Assembly (NCBI GenBank): GCA_030038235.1
Contig: JASHPE010000350.1
Span: 1 to 41,913 of the forward strand
Reading direction: 5' to 3'
Length of the DNA stretch: 41,913 bases
DNA from: Terriglobia bacterium
GTDB lineage: Bacteria > Acidobacteriota > Terriglobia > UBA7540
Shown: positions 41,008 to 41,913 of the stretch, piece after piece
How the letters are laid out: every line of letters begins with the position of its first letter
Position numbering within the stretch: position 1 is the stretch's first letter
Made by a program: the position numbers and the translations under genes
Notes under the pieces: model-generated
Told to the model about the DNA's origin: nothing
The model's input: only the letters and a program-made list of their open reading frames with translations
Databases searched by the model: none

Positions 41008-41913
41008 TCACGAGTTTCCGATTAAGACACCGGTGAGGAAAACCAGCGCGCCGCCCAGCACCACCTGCAGGGCCGCGGAAAAGGCCGGAGTGCCCATATA
41101 CCGGTGCCGGATCCCGCCGATAGCGAGCAACTCCACCAGAACCACGGCGCCGGCTACGGTCATCGCCACTCTGAAGTTCGGGATAAGGAACGGCAGCGTG
41201 TGACCGATGCCGCCGAGAGCGGTCATGAGCCCGGTCACAAATCCGCGCAGCATCGGGTGACCGCGGCCGGTCAGGGTGCCGTCGTCGGACAGCGCTTCAG
41301 CAAAGGCCATGCTGATTCCGGCCCCAAGCGATGCCGCGAGCCCCACCGCGAAGGCGTCCCAACTGCTCTTGGTGGCGAACGCGGCGGCAAAGACTGGCGC
41401 CAAAGTCGAAACCGAGCCATCCATCAAGCCGGCGAGGCCCGGTTGCACCACCTGCAGCACGAACAGGCGCCGTTTCGCCTGCTCCTCCTCGCCCTTGTTT
41501 TCGGCGGTGAGCTTCTCTTCACCGAGTTCCTGCGCGCGCAGGGCGTGGTAGCGTTCCTCCTGGGCGAGATCGTCGAGAAGCTGGCGGATGCCGGCATCGC
41601 TGGCGCGGTCAGCGGCCGTCTCATAAAAGCGGCGGGTCTCCAACTCGATGGCGCTGGCTTGCTTGCGCAGCCTGTCGAGTCCGAGCGGCTTGATGAGCCA
41701 GACCGGTTGGCGCTCGACGAAACCCTTGACGTCCTGGCGGCGAATGAGCGGAATATGCTCGCCGAATTTCTTCTGATACAGTTCAATCAGGCGGCGCCGA
41801 TGCCCGGATTCTTCCTGGCGCATCCCGTCCAGGACGGACGCGGTGGCGGGGAAGTCCTGACGCAGTCCCTCGGCGAAATCCGCGTAGATGCGCTCGTCTT
41901 CTTCTTCAAGAGA
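41008..41913 (-). CDS. MbfA-like iron transporter: ferritin-like domain fused to VIT1/CCC1 domain (5'-truncated by the window edge)
   Basis: The frame is open to the last base of the window, so the start lies beyond it. 301 codons are present. The N-terminal part is a ferritin-like (erythrin) domain with di-iron ligand motifs [34 protein letters not shown] and [15 protein letters not shown]. The second half is a VIT1/CCC1 transporter: [74 protein letters not shown] and two further helices. MbfA proteins export iron and lower peroxide stress. Its convergent neighbour is a thiol/selenol peroxidase-like gene, though their link is only by position. Confidence 0.93.
   Translation of the reverse strand, partial: SLEEEDERIYADFAEGLRQDFPATASVLDGMRQEESGHRRRLIELYQKKFGEHIPLIRRQDVKGFVERQPVWLIKPLGLDRLRKQASAIELETRRFYETAADRASDAGIRQLLDDLAQEERYHALRAQELGEEKLTAENKGEEEQAKRRLFVLQVVQPGLAGLMDGSVSTLAPVFAAAFATKSSWDAFAVGLAASLGAGISMAFAEALSDDGTLTGRGHPMLRGFVTGLMTALGGIGHTLPFLIPNFRVAMTVAGAVVLVELLAIGGIRHRYMGTPAFSAALQVVLGGALVFLTGVLIGNS

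Noticed and set aside
1-41913. CRISPR arrays, tRNA or rRNA genes, insertion-sequence transposases
   Set aside because: No regularly spaced identical repeats, no tRNA-like or rRNA segments and no transposase motifs were seen.

Overview
This 41.9 kb window is high in GC and dense in genes. It is dominated by an exopolysaccharide / surface-glycan locus joined to an exosortase (PEP-CTERM) module. The best guess for the host is a Gram-negative soil bacterium of the Acidobacteriota type. This is inference: it rests on exosortase with PEP-CTERM, HAF-like repeat proteins, ASH (choice-of-anchor D) plus fibronectin III secreted proteins, a YXWGXW lipoprotein, and many REP-like hairpins and CTGACCCCTGA-type intergenic repeats. 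No rRNA or tRNA is visible to confirm it.

Region 1 (1-13796, all + strand, mostly overlapping or closely spaced genes) holds nucleotide-sugar and assembly genes. It opens with a phosphoglycosyl transferase cut by the window edge. A WbpB/WbpD/WbpE-like trio follows (3-oxidation, N-acetylation and transamination of a UDP-HexNAc uronate), then a GT2 enzyme and a YdjC/ChbG deacetylase. Next comes a striking pair: an assimilatory APS reductase (CysH type, makes sulfite) directly before a UDP-sulfoquinovose synthase (SQD1/SqdB, consumes sulfite). GT2, an extended SDR, a second Gfo/Idh/MocA enzyme, a FemAB/GNAT-like protein and an asparagine-synthase-like protein lacking the glutaminase cysteine follow.

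Region 2 (13797-23020, + strand) begins with a tandem 180-bp repeat. It then carries a hexapeptide acyltransferase, a deacetylase-like protein, an acyl carrier protein, a TylF-type O-methyltransferase, an O-antigen ligase/polymerase, a PAPS-type sulfotransferase, a Wzx-type flippase and a NodB deacetylase. This gives polymerisation, export and decoration.

Region 3 (23104-35195) has a secreted beta-helix protein on the minus strand. On the plus strand it has an alpha/alpha-toroid protein, GT4, a FemAB-like protein, a deacetylase-fold protein, an exosortase, a decayed PEP-CTERM tail, a secreted HAF-repeat protein and a LamG-VanZ fusion. Region 4 (35196-40079) carries a PEP-CTERM protein with candidate promoter and operator sequence, two related fibronectin III proteins, a small secreted protein and a YXWGXW lipoprotein.

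Region 5 (40083-41913) is unrelated to the glycan. It holds an AhpD-family gene whose CxxC motif is interrupted by an in-frame TGA at the second Cys, best read as a CxxU selenoprotein. A long inverted repeat separates it from a convergent, window-truncated MbfA-like ferritin/VIT1 iron exporter.

The two observations most worth checking are the CysH-SqdB sulfite channel inside a glycan locus, which suggests a sulfonated (sulfoquinovose) exopolysaccharide, and the AhpD selenoprotein. Functions are read from motifs only; no database search was run.
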